The notes: generated from the letters alone by a model not told the origin. A stretch of 64,000 bases of DNA from Candidatus Schekmanbacteria bacterium RIFCSPLOWO2_02_FULL_38_14 (GCA_001790855.1 MGDH01000022.1:121661-185660); one strand, 5' to 3'. Counted from the stretch's first letter, positions 1-10,227 are shown. Numbers and translations are program-made.

Positions 1-2333
1 ATTCCTATACTAATACCGCCAAATTCATTTTTTTCAATAACGTTATTTTTTATAGTTAAAAAACTTGAATAGTTCGCCGCAATTCCTGCATTTGAATTTT
101 TTATGGTAAATCCTTCAACTGTTACATTTTCTTCATAATTGATATTAATTGCCCAACTGCTATATTTAGCATCAATTACTGTATTTGCAGCAGCACCACC
201 CATTAAAACAATACCTGATGACAATGTAAGCGGGAAAAATTCCTTGTCAGTTGAATAGGTTCCGGGATTTACAACAATTTCCTTTATTTCAATGCCTGAA
301 GATTTGGCTGATTGTACTGCAAGGAGTGCCTCTGTGATTGATGAATAGGGACTTTGTTCAGAGCCATTCCCGCCGGATGAAGCTTTTGAGTCAACAAATA
401 TTTTTTCAGTACCTGCTTCTGGAATGTTCACCGGGAAATCCTTAGGATTCAGCGAGGCAGTGCCTTTGCTTATCTCTTCAATGTCAGAGTATCCGTCATT
501 ATCATCATCAGTATCAGCATTATCCCCTGTAACATCTTTATCTGTATCAATGGTTTCAGAAGGATTCTGCGGAAAGGCATCAAAAAAATCTATCACCCCA
601 TCGTTATCAAAATCTTTTTCATCTGGAGTAGGAATTGAAACCACATAAAGACCAAAGGCTGTATCCAGAATAAAACCATAATCCCCGTTGATTTTGATTT
701 TTTTGGCACTGCTTGGTGTATCAATAACACCAACTGATTTGATATTTTCTTTATTACTTATATCAAAAACCTGAATACCTACCTCATGGCTTGCCAGATA
801 CACAAAGTTTCCGGATATTGCTATGTCAGCATATTTACCTTCGATTGTCCGGATACTGGGAATTTCAACCGGAGATTCAGGAGTGCTTATATCAACAACA
901 TGAAGCTTATCTTCATAATAATCTACATAATAAAGATAATTGCCTGAGATTGAAATTGATGAAGAAACAGCTTCTCCAAATGAATACAAGATACCCGGTG
1001 AAAAAGGATCCTTGATATCTATAGGTATAATACCTGATTCTCCGCTTGCCACATAAAGAAAATTATCTTTAATTTTTAAGTCAGAAGGGATATGATAAAT
1101 GTCTATAATGATGTATGAAAGATTGTCTATATCAATTATAAAAATCTTACCGTTTTCGTTTACCCTGTTTTGATATAATATAAAAAAATATTGATTCTGC
1201 TTTAAAGTTTTAATTGGAATATCCAAATCCTCTACTGGCAAATCAATATACTTTATCAAAGCATCCGGGATTCCGTCGCTATCTGAGTCTTTTTGAAAAT
1301 CAATACTCGCAGGATTATTTACATCAATAACAAAAAGCCTATTTGGGTCGTAATTAACTAAATAACAGATATTGTTATCTACTAACAAAGATTGAGCTGA
1401 TAAATTTTTTCCAAGAGCTTGTGAAAAGGTATTAACTATTTTTGGTTCAATGGGGTTAGAGATATCTACAATCTGCAAACCTGAAAATCTGTCAGCAATA
1501 AATGCATAATTTCCGGAAATATCTAGGTCTGTTGGCAGGTCCGGCGTATCAACTGAACCAACAATGGCAAAAAATGTTACAGATTCTCCGGGGATTGATG
1601 GCGAGGTGACATTTATCTTTAAATCCTTATCAGAATTTCCAAGCTTAACCCTGAATTTTGCCCTGCCTTTTGAGTCAGTATAAATTCTTGTGCTGTTTTT
1701 AGATTTGAATGCCCTGTTTTCATTTTTCTTTTCCTCTGCTTCTGAACCTGTGATTATCTCCCCCTCACCCTTATCAACTGAGATATTAATTGGAACCTTA
1801 GGAGCGGGTTTTCCGAGTTCGTTCTCAACTGCTATTATGAAGGGTTCCTTTAAAATCTTACCGAGATTGCCTGTCTGATTGTTGCCTGATATCGGGATTA
1901 TCTTTGCTGGTTTAAATGCGGCTCCCTTCTTCTTTGCTTCAAGGCTTATATTTCCCTCAACAGAGTTCTTATTGGTGTCAGTTGCAATTACTTTGAAAGA
2001 GATTTTTCCCGGCTTTTGCGGTGAGATTTTAAACCTTCCTGAATATATCCCGTCCCCTGAAGCGATATCTCCATTTTTCCCATTGTCCTGAAGGGGTCCG
2101 GTTTTTACCCAACCTGAGCCTTTTTTTATTTTAACCACTACATCTTCTAAATTGTTCTCCGGGACTAATATCTCTGCAGAAATTGTGATTTCTGATGCCC
2201 TGTTTGCCAAAATTGCCTGAGGGGTTATTGATGGAATACTCATTACAGGAGAATCCGCGTAGGAGCTGCTTGTCAGCAAAGAGATGATAAAAGCAATGGT
2301 TATGGGCAGAAAATTTCGGGTTAATTTATTCAT
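1..2333 (-). CDS. Secreted LVIVD-repeat / beta-helix surface protein (3' end outside window)
   Basis: An open frame of 777 codons runs off the left edge, so the C-terminus is missing. The N-terminus is a signal peptide of about 26 residues ending near SSSYA. Residues about 30-130 look like an Ig-like extracellular module with a DNG-x-x-GD-x-x-x-GDG-IYSG motif. Residues about 220-540 contain several LVIVD-type beta-propeller repeats of the form 'D-ISGNYAFIAD...LQIVDIS-P'. Residues about 560-620 hold thrombospondin type 3-like calcium motifs (DxDxDG). From about residue 640 a DUF1565/right-handed beta-helix region starts (SSGGNGSEQSPYSSITEAL). It is probably exported and displayed or secreted. 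The ATG at 2333 has only a weak ribosome binding site. The specific function is unknown. Confidence 0.8.
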   Translation of the reverse strand, partial: MNKLTRNFLPITIAFIISLLTSSSYADSPVMSIPSITPQAILANRASEITISAEILVPENNLEDVVVKIKKGSGWVKTGPLQDNGKNGDIASGDGIYSGRFKISPQKPGKISFKVIATDTNKNSVEGNISLEAKKKGAAFKPAKIIPISGNNQTGNLGKILKEPFIIAVENELGKPAPKVPINISVDKGEGEIITGSEAEEKKNENRAFKSKNSTRIYTDSKGRAKFRVKLGNSDKDLKINVTSPSIPGESVTFFAIVGSVDTPDLPTDLDISGNYAFIADRFSGLQIVDISNPIEPKIVNTFSQALGKNLSAQSLLVDNNICYLVNYDPNRLFVIDVNNPASIDFQKDSDSDGIPDALIKYIDLPVEDLDIPIKTLKQNQYFFILYQNRVNENGKIFIIDIDNLSYIIIDIYHIPSDLKIKDNFLYVASGESGIIPIDIKDPFSPGILYSFGEAVSSSISISGNYLYYVDYYEDKLHVVDISTPESPVEIPSIRTIEGKYADIAISGNFVYLASHEVGIQVFDISNKENIKSVGVIDTPSSAKKIKINGDYGFILDTAFGLYVVSIPTPDEKDFDNDGVIDFFDAFPQNPSETIDTDKDVTGDNADTDDDNDGYSDIEEISKGTASLNPKDFPVNIPEAGTEKIFVDSKASSGGNGSEQSPYSSITEALLAVQSAKSSGIEIKEIVVNPGTYSTDKEFFPLTLSSGIVLMGGAAANTVIDAKYSSWAININYEENVTVEGFTIKNSNAGIAANYSSFLTIKNNVIEKNEFGGISIG

Positions 2334-2369
2334 CTTTTTATTAAATCAAAAAAATATCCTTGAAGTTTT

Positions 2370-2501
2370 CAGGCTGTCCTAAAATGTCATTGCGAGGAGC
2401 GAAGCGACGAAGCAATCTCAGAAATATTATTGTTATTAAGGAGATTGCCACGCTCCCTTTGGTCGCTCGCAATGACAGACATGGAATTGTCGGACAGCCT
2501 G
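2370..2501. repeat. 132-bp palindromic repeat element, copy 1 (most complete)
   Basis: Nested inverted repeats: outer CAGGCTGTCC (2370-2379) with GGACAGCCTG (2492-2501), and inner GTCATTGCGA (2386-2395) with TCGCAATGAC (2467-2476). The inside carries GCGAAGC / GAGATTGC arms. Related copies lie at 5477-5580, 7989-8094 and 47927-47960. The structure is that of a non-coding MITE/REP-like dispersed element. It lies between two minus-strand genes. Confidence 0.8.
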
Positions 2502-2551
2502 CTCTGCTACGGGGTATTTTAAGTTTTAAAAAGCAAGGCTTCGCTTTTCAT

Positions 2552-5431
2552 CTACTCTGTAATCCTCGTCCCCTTTTTTATCTTATCCTGCCCGCTTAAG
2601 ATTTTTGCAACAGAGTCCTTTTCAGAAACATGGATGATTTCTATTTTTCCCGATTCCTCTCCTGCTCTGCTGATTGCCTTCATCTGCAATCCCTGCCTTG
2701 CTCCCTGAGAAGAACCAATATCAATGGTTATTTCTCCGTTTTTGCCGGATTCTGTAATCTCACCCCTAAGAGGGAATTCTTTTGAGATTTTCTCATTTAT
2801 CTTTTTTGAAATTTCTTTTGCAATTTCGCCAAGAGATTTATTCTTACTGAAGCTTTCAGCAAAGGCAAACTTTATGCCGGAGGTTTCTGTTTCAATCATC
2901 CGCAGGCTCACCTGAATATCATCACCAAAACGCATAATGCCTCCTGTTGAGATGAGTTTTGCTGACAGGATTTTCCCGACCCTCAATGCTGTCTCATTAT
3001 CAGCAAGGTCAGTTTGAGAAAGCTTTAACTCTTTTAAGAGTTTATCAAGGGCTTCCCTTTCAATAATCTTTATTCTTCCGCTTTCCTGCAGGCTATTTGT
3101 TATTGCCAAAGCCAGAAACTCGTTTTCCCCCTCTCTTTTTGATTTTTCACCCTTATTTTCAAAGCCTATGAATGTTGCTGTCAGCGGCTTTGAACTCCAC
3201 TGGTTTTTTTCTCCCGCAACTCCTCCTTTTTTCTGGTATTGGGAGACTAAATCCTTTACAAGAGAATCAATTTTGTCCTGCTGCTCCTTATCCTCAGCAA
3301 ACTTAATTTTCTTTTCTGCACCGGCTAAAAGGATTCTGCTCATCTCATCCTTTGGGTTGAGCTCAAGAGCCTTTTTGTAAAGAGCTATTGCCTCCGGTGT
3401 TTTTCCATCCTTTTCAAGCAGGAATGCCTTGTTCGCAAAATCAAGATATTGAGATGAAGAGTCTTTTGGCAGAGCAGTATAGATAATCTGGGTTTTCGAT
3501 TTTCCTCCGGTTATTACTCCTGAATAATTTATTGCAAGGATTATGGCTGCAAGGAAGAGGAGAAGCACTGTTGATGGCAGTATAATTCTTGAAATCCTTT
3601 CTGTGTCGCCACGGAATTTCCCAGCCTCGATTACTTTTTTAATTTTAGGTTCAAGCTCTTTTTCGTGCTCTTCTTCTGTTTCCTCTTCTCCAGAAACTTC
3701 GAGGTATCTGAACTGAGGGTCCCCGTAGAGCATATAGCTTGCCCAGACTATTGTTTCCTCTCCATAGATTTTAATCAGATTCTGTCTTGACAGCCTTACA
3801 GCCTCGCCGATGCTTGTGCCCTTTAAAAGCTCCTGATATAGGCTGATTGCAAATTTCGAGCTTGACTCATCCATTACCTCCCAGAATGTTCCAATGTAGT
3901 GCTGGACTCCTGAGATTAGGAAGGCATTGGCAATTCCATAAATCCTCTGCTCATATTTCTCATCAATCTTCCATTCTTCTGTTCTTCCTGAATGGCATGC
4001 ATTGGAAAATACAAGGGCGGGAAAGGGGCTTGAACCCCTCATACTCATCAGATCCTGCGCGCTGAGTTTGCCGTCGCTCAGAAGCCATCCGCTGTCAGAA
4101 GGATTTTTCTCATTATAGTCAGCATGTCCTGCATAATGGATAATATCAAAATTCCTTATTTTTTCCTTTACATAGTTAGCCCTGATATTGCTGCTTTGGA
4201 ATGTGGTATTGATTAAATCCTCTTTCTCAAGGAGATTTCTTACCCTAAGACCTTCTTCGTAGGATGCGTTTAAATCCCCTTTCGGGTCTGCGAGAATTAA
4301 AATTTTAAGCGGTTTTTCAACCTTTCTTATCCTTGTTTCTGTTATGTCAAATCTTGTGGAAACAACCCTTCCTATATTAAATTTAAGGCAGAAAAATTCA
4401 TTGCCGTCATAAATGAGTTCCCAAGGAATCTGGACAAGTTCATCATCAATATTGAGAATCATGGAGGTTGCCTTTGTAGAGGTTAATTTTTTCTTGGTTT
4501 CCAGAGGAAGGATCTGGTCATAAAGGACCTGCCCTGTTTCACGCAGTTTCAGTAGTATTTCTTTTGAGAGTTTCCCCTGCTTGTTTGCATTATTGAGGAG
4601 TCTTGTTACTTCACCGCAATAACGGCTGATGTCATTTTCAGAAACAGAAATTTCCTCATAGTGCCTTACTGTTACAACGCTTGATGACGCCCTTTCATAG
4701 GAGCTTATCTTTAATTTTCCTTCTTCCTTTGAAATCTCAAGCACAAAGACCTTTTCCTCTTCAGCTTTTTTCCCTGAGACTTTTTTTTCAGAAATAGTCC
4801 TTGTCTTGCTTGTCAGTATATCTTCATCAGTCCATATAACCCTGTAAATCTCTATTTCCTCTGCTTTTCCCTTTAGTTTTGAACTTTTTAAATGGCGGCA
4901 TATGATTTCTTCAGAATTTTTTATGTTGGTATATACTGATTTTGAGATTACTATCTGGTCAGGTTCTGCAAGGGGTTCAATGCGCGCCGCAGTGTTTACC
5001 ACATCGCCGAAGATGTCATTTTCTTCAACGATTCCCTTTCCCTGATTAATTCCAGTCCTTATATGAATCTGTTTGTTGGAATCTTTGTTTTGGTTAAAGC
5101 CAAAAAGTTTCTGCTGCATTTTTATTGCCGCTTTAACTGCATCTTCAGGATTCTCAAAGGAAGCCATTATGGCATCTCCGATTGTTTTGATGATTTTTCC
5201 GCTGTTTTCCTCTATGACAGGGAAGAGGAGGTCGTTATGTTCATGAACCATAAGGCGACCATCAAAGTCTCCCCTTGTTTCAAAAAATGCGGTTGATTCG
5301 CAGATATCAGTAAACATTACTACGATTTCTCTTGAATATTTTTTTTCAAGCTCAGCATCAAGCTCGCTTCGTAGTTTCAGGAGAGTTTTTATATCCTTCT
5401 GTTTTTCCTCTTTTTTTTCATTTTCTTCCAT
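2552..5431 (-). CDS. Class III nucleotide cyclase - CHAT protease - TM - TPR - CsgG/FlgO-like fusion
   Basis: 959 residues; ATG preceded by GGGAGAAAAAGC. Residues 35-190 are a class III adenylate/guanylate cyclase domain. Metal aspartates D42 (FTDICES) and D86 (KTIGD), K82, base-recognition D143, N146 and R150 (GDVVNTAAR) are all present, so it should be active and probably makes cAMP. Residues about 330-575 are a CHAT caspase-like protease domain with WELIYDG, the catalytic His H436 in HYAGHA and Cys C479 in SNACHSG. Residues 616-635 are one membrane helix. Then come a TPR-like pair (about 660-710) and a CsgG/FlgO-like alpha/beta domain (about 735-865) with a small C-terminal beta domain. 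Inferred topology: cyclase and protease in the cytoplasm, TPR and CsgG-like part in the periplasm. It lies on the same strand as the ECF sigma/anti-sigma pair at 6566-7934. Confidence 0.88.
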   Translation of the reverse strand: MEENEKKEEKQKDIKTLLKLRSELDAELEKKYSREIVVMFTDICESTAFFETRGDFDGRLMVHEHNDLLFPVIEENSGKIIKTIGDAIMASFENPEDAVKAAIKMQQKLFGFNQNKDSNKQIHIRTGINQGKGIVEENDIFGDVVNTAARIEPLAEPDQIVISKSVYTNIKNSEEIICRHLKSSKLKGKAEEIEIYRVIWTDEDILTSKTRTISEKKVSGKKAEEEKVFVLEISKEEGKLKISSYERASSSVVTVRHYEEISVSENDISRYCGEVTRLLNNANKQGKLSKEILLKLRETGQVLYDQILPLETKKKLTSTKATSMILNIDDELVQIPWELIYDGNEFFCLKFNIGRVVSTRFDITETRIRKVEKPLKILILADPKGDLNASYEEGLRVRNLLEKEDLINTTFQSSNIRANYVKEKIRNFDIIHYAGHADYNEKNPSDSGWLLSDGKLSAQDLMSMRGSSPFPALVFSNACHSGRTEEWKIDEKYEQRIYGIANAFLISGVQHYIGTFWEVMDESSSKFAISLYQELLKGTSIGEAVRLSRQNLIKIYGEETIVWASYMLYGDPQFRYLEVSGEEETEEEHEKELEPKIKKVIEAGKFRGDTERISRIILPSTVLLLFLAAIILAINYSGVITGGKSKTQIIYTALPKDSSSQYLDFANKAFLLEKDGKTPEAIALYKKALELNPKDEMSRILLAGAEKKIKFAEDKEQQDKIDSLVKDLVSQYQKKGGVAGEKNQWSSKPLTATFIGFENKGEKSKREGENEFLALAITNSLQESGRIKIIEREALDKLLKELKLSQTDLADNETALRVGKILSAKLISTGGIMRFGDDIQVSLRMIETETSGIKFAFAESFSKNKSLGEIAKEISKKINEKISKEFPLRGEITESGKNGEITIDIGSSQGARQGLQMKAISRAGEESGKIEIIHVSEKDSVAKILSGQDKIKKGTRITE

Positions 5432-5476
5432 GCTTTTTCTCCCATATTGTGAGGTTTCTGCAATATCTCTTTATTG

Positions 5477-5580
5477 GTCATTGCAAGGAACGACTTGCCT
5501 ACCGGCAGACAGGTAGTGACGCGGCAATCTCATTTCAGCTGTAAACTTTTAAGAGATTGCTTCGCTTTGCTCGCAATGAC
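5477..5580. repeat. Palindromic repeat element, copy 2
   Basis: Begins GTCATTGCAAGG and ends GCTCGCAATGAC, the same terminal inverted repeat as the element at 2370-2501. It is interrupted by a TTGCCTACCGGCAGACAGG palindrome (5495-5513) that belongs to a second dispersed family, so one repeat appears inserted in another. It lies just upstream of the cyclase-CHAT gene. Confidence 0.7.
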
Positions 5581-5640
5581 ATGCGAGGAAACTTATACAC
5601 AATAATAGTATAAAAATTTTTTCATAGCTTCCTCATACTT

Positions 5641-5680
5641 TAATAGACGACGCTCTATAAAAATCCTTGCATGCTAAAAC
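5641..5680. repeat. TAATAGACGA repeat, copy A
   Basis: TAATAGACGA, then about 11 variable bases, then AAATCCTTGCATG. Shares the pattern TAATAGACGA-N10-13-AAACCTTGCA with copies at 6113 and 6341. It lies downstream of the small ORF at 5736-5990. Confidence 0.5.
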
Positions 5681-5735
5681 CTGTGGTTGCCAAATCTGTG
5701 TAATCTCTCTTTAATCTCTGTAATCCTGTTTGAAA

Positions 5736-5990
5736 TTAAAAATGTATTATTGATGAAACAAGTAGCAGATGCTGTTTTACATCAATGGTTGAATTTGGCA
5801 CACTAGAGACTAAACCTTCAGCATCGTTTCCAAAACGATACGAGTCAAAGTCTATGATAACAGGACCTATTGATACACCTGAGCCAACAGGATTAAGGGT
5901 TGACGGAACCTCAGCCATCTGGGAATTGGAATATGACGGAACAGAGAAAACAAAAAATAGAAACAAGAAAATTCTTATTGATTTTAAAAT
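5736..5990 (-). CDS. Possible small secreted protein with non-ATG start (may be a remnant)
   Basis: 84 residues if translation begins at ATT 5990, which sits 7 nt after a textbook AAGGAGG; the first canonical codon in frame is TTG at 5966. With the ATT start the N-terminus LKSIRIFLFLFFVFSVPSYSNS is a clear signal peptide. The mature part, about 60 residues, is mixed and without cysteines, and matches no family I recognise. The good ribosome binding site and signal peptide argue for a real or recently real gene. The odd start and short mature part argue for decay of a longer exported protein. It lies between the anti-sigma gene and the cyclase-CHAT gene on the same strand and is bracketed by TAATAGACGA repeats. 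Confidence 0.35.
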   Translation of the reverse strand: MLKSIRIFLFLFFVFSVPSYSNSQMAEVPSTLNPVGSGVSIGPVIIDFDSYRFGNDAEGLVSSVPNSTIDVKQHLLLVSSIIHF

Positions 5991-6060
5991 TTCAGTTCCT
6001 CCTTGATAAACACATACTACTTCAAGGTTTGCCCCTACATTTTGTCTGTGGACAGGCGAG

Positions 6061-6083
6061 ACCTACCTACCGCAGGCAGGCGC
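6061..6083. repeat. CCTACCGCAGGCAGG palindrome of dispersed family
   Basis: CTACCTACCGCAGGCAGGCG is a member of the GCCTGCCTGCCGGCAGGCAGG-like short palindromes found also at 5495, 29514, 47960, 55284 and 63306. Confidence 0.5.
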
Positions 6084-6112
6084 CTGTTCTACTGTTTTTC
6101 AATCTTCCTTCC

Positions 6113-6156
6113 TAATAGACGAATGAAATCTTAAAACCTTGCAAGAAATTTTTGAG
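6113..6156. repeat. TAATAGACGA repeat, copy B
   Basis: TAATAGACGA, 10 variable bases, then AAAACCTTGCAAGAAATTTT. The match with copy C extends through the TTTTTGA end. Confidence 0.55.
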
Positions 6157-6340
6157 AACTCAGAAAAATCAAATATCAGAAAATCTATTAAAACAACGCA
6201 ACCTAAAGGTTACGAATGCAAACTTAATAAATTATTTGGTGGTAAGAAGTTTTTAATTAAGTATTGTGTTTTTAGATATAGGTTATTGGTTTTTTTGTCA
6301 ATGCTTTAAATTGTTTAACTTTATCATCTCTTCTTGCTTT

Positions 6341-6385
6341 TAATAGACGAGGGAGGGGAGGAAACCTTGCAGGGAAATTTTTGAT
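6341..6385. repeat. TAATAGACGA repeat, copy C
   Basis: TAATAGACGA, a G-rich variable part, then GAAACCTTGCAGGGAAATTT. A shortened form (ATAGACGA) also occurs at 7291-7298 just upstream of the anti-sigma start. Confidence 0.55.
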
Positions 6386-6565
6386 TTTTAGTTTTTGAAT
6401 TTTTGTATGATTGTCGCTAGTAGTCCGTATACCGTATTCCGTAATCCATAGTTTAGTTGAAAGCAAAGCTTCGCTTTGCAGCTACATTTTACAATCCAGA
6501 ATCTGCATTTTGATAGTTAGGAGCCGGTTGAAATGAGTTGAGCGGTTTAAACAGGTAAAAAAAGA

Positions 6566-7273
6566 CTAACTAATCAGGCTTAATGAGAATTCGCCAACAG
6601 TCTCGCCCTTTTCTGAAATCTTTATATAGTAGTTTTTTGGTTCTATGTTTTCAAAACAGAGAAAATCATCTTCCATAGTATCTGATGCAAGCTCTCTGTT
6701 CTCATCTTTCAGGCTGACCACAAGGTTTTTTACACTCTTTTTCCTTTTGCTCAGGGTTCTTACTTTTAAATTTACAAGAGCTTCTACCTTTTCTACTTCA
6801 ATTTCAAGGTCTATTTCCCCAATTTTTTTTACAAAAGAAAAACTCTGATAGGATTCCTTTTCGTCTTTACCCCTTACAAATACAGGCGCTAATCTTGGTA
6901 TAAGGAGTGTGGTATCAAGAGAAGTTTCCACTATCTTAATTATACCTTTTGCTATTTCTATTACGACATCAAAGGTACTCTTTTTGCTTTCAGATAGCTT
7001 TAATACCTTATCAATAAGAGCCTTTGAAGGCTTAAGGAAGAGTTCATCTTTGGCTGCCTTCTTGGCAAGGATAACCTCATCAAGACACTTTTCACACTGT
7101 GAGAGGTGTTTTTCAACAGCTTCTTTTTCCTTTTCATCAAAGAGGTTATCAAGATAGCAGGAGATAAGCTCTTCTGAGAGACAGTTTTTCACAGAAAAAG
7201 AGGTTTTTGTTTTCATAACCTTTTTAAAAGTCATTTCAAATTTGTCTTCTATGTTTTTGTTTCTATTTTCCAT
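6566..7273 (-). CDS. zf-HC2 anti-sigma factor, soluble type
   Basis: 235 residues from ATG 7273, preceded by GGAGGAATTT. A longer frame to 7330 would overlap the sigma gene but has no ribosome binding site. Residues about 30-75 form the zinc-binding anti-sigma domain with CYLDNL ... HLSQCEKC (C, then H-x3-C-x2-C). There is no obvious membrane helix. The C-terminal half is a beta-rich domain ending in a 'NYYIKISEKGETVGEFSLSL' strand set, as in anti-sigma proteins that sense by protein contact. It follows the sigma gene directly, and by analogy with such pairs it binds and holds the upstream ECF sigma factor. Confidence 0.8.
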   Translation of the reverse strand: MENRNKNIEDKFEMTFKKVMKTKTSFSVKNCLSEELISCYLDNLFDEKEKEAVEKHLSQCEKCLDEVILAKKAAKDELFLKPSKALIDKVLKLSESKKSTFDVVIEIAKGIIKIVETSLDTTLLIPRLAPVFVRGKDEKESYQSFSFVKKIGEIDLEIEVEKVEALVNLKVRTLSKRKKSVKNLVVSLKDENRELASDTMEDDFLCFENIEPKNYYIKISEKGETVGEFSLSLIS

Positions 7274-7316
7274 AAATTCCTCCAATCCATATAGACGAAC
7301 TGGTTCTAATTTTCTT

Positions 7317-7934
7317 TCAAGAGTTATCAAATTTTTTTAAAATTTTTTCAAATTTATCCAAAAGCCTTGATTTCTTGCTGTAAATTGCATTAAGTGACAG
7401 GTTCATAGTATCTGCAATTTCTTCCGTTTCCATTTCCCTTTCATAATAGAGCGTTAAAAAGAGTTGGTCTTCAGGAGAAAGCTCATTGATAATTTTTTCT
7501 TTTAGCTTTTCCATTTCCTCTCTTTTAATTTTTTCATCAGGAAGCTCTCTTTCATCCCTTAAAACTTTTGCAGGGGAATTCTCGTTTTCATTCTGATTAT
7601 CAATAGAATCAGATTCTTTATGTGTTCTTAAAAAATCAAGGACAATTCTTGTGGCAATTGTTCTTATCCATGTTGCAGGGCTACAGCCATTCTTTCCTTC
7701 AAACTGGTGGAGCTTTTTGCAGTTATTCTCAAAAAGTTTCAGGAATATATCGCTGAAAAGATCATCAACGTCGTCTTTGGTATAACGAAAATTCTTTATT
7801 TTGAATATTTTGTGGATAGAGCTGTAGATAAGACATGAATATTTATTTACAAAAAGTTTCCATGCTTTCTTGTCACCCTGAGCACACTTTTTGAAAAGTT
7901 CTAAGTCTTCTGAATCTGGTTTTTTATCAGTCAT
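7317..7934 (-). CDS. ECF-type RNA polymerase sigma factor
   Basis: 205 residues. Region 2 (about 10-95) has the DDVDDLFSDIFLKLFEN helix and the WIRTIATRIVLDFLR segment. Region 4 (about 140-200) has LSPEDQLFLTLYYEREMETEEIADTMNLS, a helix-turn-helix for -35 recognition. An acidic linker separates them. No extra C-terminal domain. It is the first gene of a same-strand series with the anti-sigma factor. Presumed targets are not identifiable. No ribosome binding site is evident before the ATG at 7934, and the promoter was not recognised. Confidence 0.88.
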   Translation of the reverse strand: MTDKKPDSEDLELFKKCAQGDKKAWKLFVNKYSCLIYSSIHKIFKIKNFRYTKDDVDDLFSDIFLKLFENNCKKLHQFEGKNGCSPATWIRTIATRIVLDFLRTHKESDSIDNQNENENSPAKVLRDERELPDEKIKREEMEKLKEKIINELSPEDQLFLTLYYEREMETEEIADTMNLSLNAIYSKKSRLLDKFEKILKKFDNS

Positions 7935-8452
7935 AGTAAATTAAAAAAATGTAGAAACAATTCTACTCTCTTCAGTATGTTCCATAGTGTCATTGCGAGC
8001 GATAGCGAAGCAATCTCAATTTAGCTGTCAGCTACCAGTCATCAGCAGTCAGTTTCTTAAGTAGATTGCTTCAGGGTTAAAGCCATTCGCAATGTATCAT
8101 GAGGAATATCTTGCGACAACAATGCTGGTGTTTTTTCAAAAAGCTTTTAATATCCATAATCACAGATGTGAATTAATTTCCAGAAAAATTTAACATAATA
8201 TATTTCCCCATTTAATCCTGTGATATCAATTGCTATGGCAAGATTATTATAAATCCTGTGAAAAAAGGCTATTGTGTGAAGTGTGGTGGCTTCTGTGTCA
8301 ATATAGTTGAGACACCTTCCCTATGATAAATTAGAGTAGAGGGCGGGGAAGAGAAAACATAATGATAGCTGAAAAGGAAAGCAGACAATGTCCAGAATAC
8401 GACAACATCACCTTCATAGAGATTCAATCCCTGACCTTATGAAGCTTTTAAA
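7935..8452. other. Intergenic stretch of 518 bases with repeat copy
   Basis: Contains a repeat copy at 7989-8094. The rest, 8100-8450, is unique sequence in which I see no supported gene. A 26-codon frame at 8360-8440 starts after a GGGGAAGAG motif but has no recognisable product. Confidence 0.55.
7989..8094. repeat. Palindromic repeat element, copy 3
   Basis: Starts GTCATTGCGAGCGATAGCGAAGCAATCTC and ends ATTCGCAATG, matching the termini of the element at 2370-2501 but with a different middle (CAGCTGTCAGCTACCAGTC). Confidence 0.65.
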
Positions 8453-8490
8453 CAAAAAAGCCCTTCCCTGAAACCGGAAAGGGCTTTTTG
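8453..8490 (-). terminator. Rho-independent terminator of groES-groEL
   Basis: Stem AAAAAGCCCTTTCC / GGAAGGGCTTTTTT on the minus strand around a short loop, flanked by T runs on both sides so it could act in both directions. It lies 35 bases after the groEL stop. Confidence 0.85.
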
Positions 8491-8524
8491 ATATAGCACA
8501 GCAAATCTCTTGCTTCTCTCTATC

Positions 8525-10189
<1,665 letters not shown>

Positions 10190-10227
10190 TTACTGTTTCT
10201 TTAGTCAGGAAAGACACAATTCTGTTT

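Larger units (their letters stand above)
5991..6565. other. 575-base AT-rich intergenic stretch with repeats
   Basis: No supported gene. It holds a palindrome of the dispersed TGCCTGCCGGCAGGCAGG family at 6061-6083, two TAATAGACGA repeats, and a short AAAGCAAAGCTTCGCTTTG palindrome near 6461-6479 that recurs near 42273. Short ORFs on both strands are repeat-derived or overlap other features. Confidence 0.6.

Noticed and set aside
2360-2599. Plus-strand frame MKFSGCPKMSLRGAKRRSN...
   Set aside because: It is the translation of the palindromic repeat at 2370-2501, a well-known kind of false ORF.
5785-6115. Plus-strand frames overlapping the small secreted ORF
   Set aside because: No ribosome binding site or signal peptide; the minus-strand reading has both.
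8360-8440. 26-codon frame after a GGGGAAGAG motif
   Set aside because: Too short, no similarity recognised and no neighbouring enzyme or terminator that would make it a peptide gene.
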